From Sneathiella sp. (GTDB lineage: Bacteria > Pseudomonadota > Alphaproteobacteria > Sneathiellales > Sneathiellaceae), in contig NVRR01000017.1 of NCBI GenBank assembly GCA_002732675.1, positions 1,899 through 7,635 of the forward strand: a DNA stretch of 5,737 nt. The letters are read 5' to 3'. Numbering within the stretch: the stretch's first letter is position 1; every line of letters starts with the position of its first letter. Of the stretch, positions 4,750 to 5,737 are shown piece by piece. Under the pieces are notes generated by a model. The model ran no database searches. It was given only the letters and a program-made list of their open reading frames with translations, and had not been told where the DNA came from. A program made the translations under genes and the position numbers.

Positions 4750-5616
4750 ATGAGAGAATTTACCGTTGCACCAAACCCCAAAGCCGCAAACCTGACAGAG
4801 GCGCTGGATGGCATCGATCATACGGGCGCGCCGGTGACCCTGCCGGTTGTTGTCGAGAAGCCGCTGACGCTGTTCCTCAATGGTCAGGAAATTGTCACCA
4901 TGATGACCATTGCCGATTACCCCGACTATCTGGCGCTCGGCTATCTGCTCAACCAGAATATGCTGACCCTGGACGACGAGATTACCGGCATTGATTATGA
5001 CGATGACCTCGGGGTGGTGGTGGTACGGACGGCCCGCGAGACGGATTTCGAAGATAAACTGAAGAAAAAGACGCAGACATCGGGCTGCGCCCAAGGGACC
5101 GTTTTTGGTGATGTGATGGAGAAGTTCGAGGAAATTAAACTCGACGAAGAGGCCATCCTTAAAACCTCGTGGATTTACGCTCTGTCGCGCAAGATAAATC
5201 AGCAACCGTCGCTGTATCTTGAGGCCGGGGCGATCCATGGATGCGTGCTGTGTGAGGGCGATGTGCCGCTGATCTATATGGAAGATGTCGGGCGCCATAA
5301 CGCGATCGACAAAATCGCCGGTTATATGTGGCAGCATAATATCGCGCCCAGGGGGAAGATTTTTTATACCACGGGCCGGCTAACCTCCGAGATGGTGATC
5401 AAGACTGTGCAGATGCAAATCCCCATCGTTGTCTCGCGCTCTGGCTTTACGGCCTGGGGGGTTGATCTGGCGCGGCAGGCGGGTCTGACATTGATTGGCC
5501 GGGCAAAGGGAAAACGGTTCATTTGCCTCGCAGGTGCCGAGCGACTGGTCTATGACGCCGACCCCGAACAGGTGCCGGTTGAGGCCGCCAAGCATCAGCG
5601 AAAGGCAGCGAGATGA
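4750..5616 (+). CDS. fdhD: Formate dehydrogenase accessory sulfurtransferase FdhD
   Basis: The protein has 288 residues, the usual FdhD length. FdhD takes sulfur from the cysteine desulfurase IscS and delivers it to the molybdenum bis-MGD cofactor of formate dehydrogenase. Recognisable blocks are the N-terminal VEKPLTLFLNGQEIVTMM (35-52), LALGYLLNQNML (61-72), MEDVGRHNAIDKIAGYM (177-193), TTGRLTSEMV (207-216) and IVVSRSGFTAWGVDLA (226-241). The loop that in E. coli FdhD carries the sulfur-transfer CXXC here reads SGCAQG (111-116), with only Cys113. A different CXXC, GCVLC (Cys165, Cys168), lies just before the EDVGRHN block. The start is the only ATG before the conserved region, but its Shine-Dalgarno-like AGGA (4744-4747) is just two bases away, so initiation may be weak. 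The stop overlaps the mobA start (ATGA), implying coupled translation within one operon. Confidence 0.92.
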   Translation: MREFTVAPNPKAANLTEALDGIDHTGAPVTLPVVVEKPLTLFLNGQEIVTMMTIADYPDYLALGYLLNQNMLTLDDEITGIDYDDDLGVVVVRTARETDFEDKLKKKTQTSGCAQGTVFGDVMEKFEEIKLDEEAILKTSWIYALSRKINQQPSLYLEAGAIHGCVLCEGDVPLIYMEDVGRHNAIDKIAGYMWQHNIAPRGKIFYTTGRLTSEMVIKTVQMQIPIVVSRSGFTAWGVDLARQAGLTLIGRAKGKRFICLAGAERLVYDADPEQVPVEAAKHQRKAAR

Positions 5617-5737
5617 CATATTCGAGCAGCGGACAGTTCCCGGGCATTTTGCTCGCCGGGGGGCAGTCGCGGCGCATGGGCGGCGGGGCTAAATTTCTGC
5701 AGAAACTCGGCGGGGAAACATTGCTCTCCCGGATCAT
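5613..5737 (+). CDS. mobA: Molybdenum cofactor guanylyltransferase MobA, N-terminal fragment (cut by window end)
   Basis: The first 41 codons are present. GILLAGGQSRRMGGGAKFLQ (residues 11-30) is the nucleotide-binding signature of MobA-type nucleotidyltransferases, LAGGxSxRMGG-x-x-K, followed by LGGETLLSRI. MobA transfers GMP from GTP to Mo-molybdopterin, the step towards the bis-MGD cofactor used by formate dehydrogenases and related enzymes. The usual Asp before the conserved Lys is Ala26 here; Lys27 is kept. The ATG at 5613 overlaps the fdhD stop in ATGA, and AAAGG at 5601-5605 lies seven bases upstream, inside fdhD. This is a typical coupled start, and the pairing with fdhD fits a formate dehydrogenase cofactor operon. 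The gene could instead encode a related molybdenum-cofactor nucleotidyltransferase such as MocA, but the fdhD context favours MobA. Confidence 0.85.
   Translation, partial: MTYSSSGQFPGILLAGGQSRRMGGGAKFLQKLGGETLLSRI

Noticed and set aside
4732..5337. Minus-strand open frame of 201 codons within fdhD
   Set aside because: It is His- and Arg-rich low-sense translation typical of the antisense of a coding gene; fdhD on the plus strand explains the region.

Overview
This 5.7 kb window looks like ordinary chromosome of an alphaproteobacterium. The best lineage marker is a complete Usg-like protein (2412-2675, minus strand), a small family I know essentially only from Alphaproteobacteria. The acuI/yhdH-, cysQ-, fdhD- and mobA-type genes fit that placement. 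GC content is uneven: about 60% in the parts of acuI and fdhD counted by hand, and about 47% across the acetyltransferase gene and much of usg.

Left part (1-1107): the last 36 codons of a YCII-domain protein run in from the left edge. They face a VOC (glyoxalase-fold) gene on the minus strand, with a long hairpin between them that probably terminates both. The VOC gene is divergent from a GFA-type zinc-binding protein gene that keeps all seven zinc-binding cysteines.

Middle (1108-2760): a low-GC stretch holds a minus-strand GNAT acetyltransferase gene with a long unassigned N-terminal half, and two possible copies of a short dyad repeat around it. Next comes the wreck of a TfoX/Sxy-family gene. 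Its start and ribosome binding site are intact, but the middle is deleted out of frame, and what is left ends exactly at the stop codon of usg, which is convergent to it.

Right part (2761-5737): an acryloyl-CoA reductase (acuI/yhdH type) gene runs tail to tail with cysQ, the two stop codons sharing bases of one TTAA. cysQ is divergent from an fdhD-mobA pair that overlaps by ATGA. FdhD (cofactor sulfuration for formate dehydrogenase) and MobA (GMP attachment to molybdopterin) act in the same cofactor pathway, so this is a functional operon entering at the right edge. mobA is cut by the window end.

I see no rRNA, tRNA, CRISPR array, transposase, phage gene or recognisable defence or biosynthetic system, and nothing I would call a new system. 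The points most worth a second look are the TfoX deletion scar, the altered cysteine arrangement in FdhD, and the low-GC acetyltransferase with its flanking repeats.
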